Of a stretch of DNA of 64,000 nucleotides, positions 62,144 to 64,000 are shown in pieces. The DNA lies in the NCBI GenBank assembly GCA_963556495.2, contig OY747716.1, positions 9,235,071-9,299,070 of the forward strand, read 5' to 3'. This DNA comes from Valencia hispanica. Lineage: Eukaryota > Chordata > Actinopteri > Cyprinodontiformes > Valenciidae. Within the stretch, counting starts at the first letter, position 1, and the number at the start of each line of letters is the position of its first letter. A model generated the notes under the pieces. That model saw only the letters and a list, made by a program, of their open reading frames with translations, made no database searches and was not told where the DNA came from. Both the position numbers and the translations under genes were made by a program.

Positions 62144-62350
62144 ATTTAAGTTATGTTGTTGTAGGTGTGTTAAAGTCCTGCTCTATGTGCCCCTTTTTAA
62201 CTTTGAGGACCTGCCCCTCCAAAGATCTCTGCACGGCACTGCTGGGTAAAATTATTTAGTCCAGGTTTGACTGGTCTAAATATTGCAGTTTTCATGCTTG
62301 ACTCATTCTAATGTGGCCCTAATGCCACAACATTAAAATGCACTTATCTG

Positions 62351-63630
62351 CAGAGGTGTCAAAAGTTTTCACATTCAATACTCAAGTAGAAGTATAGATA
62401 CTAGGGTTTAAAAAGACTTCTGTAGAAGTTGAAGTATCAAGTCAAGTTTTTTACTCAAGTAAAAGTAAAAAAGTATTTGATTCAAAACTACTTAAAGTAT
62501 AAAAGTAAAAGTAATGTATTTTTAAAAAATGTATTTAAAAAAAATAAAGCTTAAGCCATCCCACCCCCCCAAAGAAAGGCCATAATTATAATGTTATATA
62601 AAAATGTTAATTTTGAAACATTTGGGACACACTAGGCTACCTGTTTCAGCTGCATATATGCCCATCCATCCATTTTCTATACCCACCCATCCTGTTTTTG
62701 GACTTCTGGGAGGAAGCCGGAGTACCCTGAGAGAACCCACGCATGCAAAGGGATAACATGCAAACTCCATGCAGAAAGATCCCAGGCTGGGATTTGAACC
62801 CAGGACCTTCTTGCTGCCAATATTGTGCAGACCCCCTTGTGGCACATCAACCTCAGGTTGAGAACCACTGTTCTAGAGGCTGAATCCGCGCTGACGCACT
62901 AGAGACTGGAACTAAAAGCTCCACTTCAGCCAATGTTTGGAAATCAGGGAACATTTCTCTGATTCAAGTGATCAGAGGTCGGAAAGACAATCTGAGCTTG
63001 AAGTGCGTCTTTAACCAGCCACAGCGGTAACAGTCACGTTCCAAAGCCTCCCGGTCTGAGATGATGCTCAGATGGCTTCATGGGGATCTTCCTTATTATT
63101 AATTTATTGATTCAGTTACTTGTACTCCGCGCTTCAACTCAAACCTAAAAATGTTCGCGCGTCTGCACCAAATGGTCAGGGGTGTGAATTATAATCTGTC
63201 AAAATGACAAGTGGCCTTTAGATTTTCCGTCACCGTTGTCAAAAAAAAGAAAAGAAAACGGACTAATATGGAAAATTTTCGGTTAACGGGACCCCTGTGT
63301 GCACAGTACGCAATCGATCGCATACAAACGGGGTGTCCGAATGGTAGATGTTTAAAATTATGAGCAAACCGCTGTCAAATTCTATCCAGGTGGCGCATTT
63401 TTAGATCGGTTTTTTTTGTGTGTCTTCTTAATAAAAGACTAAATGAAACAGGAGTAACGAGGCTATCTTTAAAATGTAAGGAGTAGAAAGTACAGATAAT
63501 TGCGTGAAAATGTAAGGAGTAGAAGTAAAAAGTAGGCTCATAGATAATTACTTCAGTAAAGTATAAATACCCAAAATTTCTACTTAAGTAAGGTAACGAC
63601 GTATTTGTACTTTGTTACTTGTCACCTTTG
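62351..63630. mobile_element. hAT-type element, 1280 bp, exact 8-bp TSD
   Basis: Direct repeat cttatctg at 62343-62350 and 63631-63638. Ends cagaggtgtcaaaagttttc and (reverse complement) caaaggtgacaagtaacaaa. Both sides carry repeated aagtaaaagta-type subterminal motifs. No transposase frame. A SINE fragment is nested inside. Confidence 0.88.
62655..62875 (-). mobile_element. tRNA-derived SINE, internally deleted, nested in hAT
   Basis: On the minus strand: B box ggttcaaatccc (about 62790-62800), then tctttctgcatggagtttgc, ggttctctcagggtactccg, and directly a terminal atagaaaatggatggatggg-type tail. The middle (the block seen at 14664-14760) is deleted, so head and tail are joined. Confidence 0.75.
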
Positions 63631-63704
63631 CTTATCTGTGATTCCACTACTGAAATAAAGGTTTAATGAATCTCATCGTTTTGCAGAAAACTAGCCTATT
63701 AGCT

Positions 63705-64000
63705 GATTTTTTCATAGAGCATATCTAAAATATTCTAAATAAATGCAGCTTGGGAAACAGAAATACTTAGCCACAGTGCTACCTGACACACTATTTGCAA
63801 GGCAGCCAAACCAGGAGCACCATTTATTTTATTTAGCACAAATTGGTTGTTACCCCCAGCAGTGGAGGTAAGGAAGACCATGGATGTTAGTTGCTGTGGT
63901 AGTGCTAAGACGGTTTTCATTGTGCATATTAATGCACATTTAGATATATTTGGTGTTGGAAAATAGGCAGTCTCAAGTATTTGCACGTTTCAGCCATTCA
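63705..64000 (+). mobile_element. pogo/Tigger-like MITE fragment, runs off the window
   Basis: Shares catagagcatatctaaaata, aatgcagcttggg and tctcaagtatttgcac with 18539-18955 in the same order and orientation. The left TIR is missing and the right end is cut by the window edge. Confidence 0.6.

Overview
This is repeat-dense vertebrate DNA, almost certainly from a teleost fish and probably a percomorph. The evidence is the mix of repeats: CR1/L2 LINEs with an esterase-type ORF1, a Rex3-like RTE element with a GATG tail, Tx1-type L1, several Tc1 families, hAT and TTAA-type MITEs, tRNA-derived SINEs, an endogenous retrovirus (ERV) and long solo LTRs. I found no host protein-coding exon, tRNA gene or rRNA gene that I would defend. 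Most open frames are chance products of microsatellites, GC-rich UTR or antisense transposon sequence.

Left third (1 to about 17.4 kb): a nested transposon stack. The oldest layer is a minus-strand L2 LINE in pieces 1-56, 561-1434 and about 16195-17395. Its own middle is deleted. A TCTA repeat plus a plus-strand SINE splits it (1435-1581, 14644-14760, 16162-16192). A decayed ERV (1582-14643) sits in the TCTA repeat. The ERV was then hit by a 1.45-kb solo LTR (2054-3502) and a near-full-length plus-strand L2 (about 5690-10524). A second solo LTR of the same family lies in the SINE in the opposite orientation (14761-16157). A fold-back element carrying a MADF-like exon replaces part of the old L2 3' UTR (57-391).

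Middle (17.4-46 kb): AT-rich, intron-like or intergenic DNA with scattered insertions. These include pogo/Tigger-like MITE fragments, Tc1 ends, SINEs, a second L2 subfamily, a 5'-truncated Rex3-like copy with a 14-bp target duplication (32568-33523) and a broken Tc1 (34236-35685). The standout is a Tc1 element with an uninterrupted DD34E transposase (38650-40145). Beside it lie a wrecked Tc1 split by a MITE and a 724-bp hAT element with an exact 8-bp duplication (42886-43609).

Right third (46-64 kb): a 3.9-kb minus-strand Tx1/L1 copy with an open ORF2 C-terminus and a very GC-rich 3' region (46104-49985), L2 fragments, a TTAA-flanked MITE with a large palindrome (about 58660-59605), a ZBED-like hAT remnant (60939-62143) and a second hAT with a nested SINE (62351-63630). 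The window ends inside another pogo/Tigger-like fragment.

The genes do not form a pathway. The biology here is the insertion history, which gives a relative chronology of element activity. I see no convincing new biological system. The best leads are the intact Tc1 transposase, the MADF-exon fold-back and the dated nesting series.
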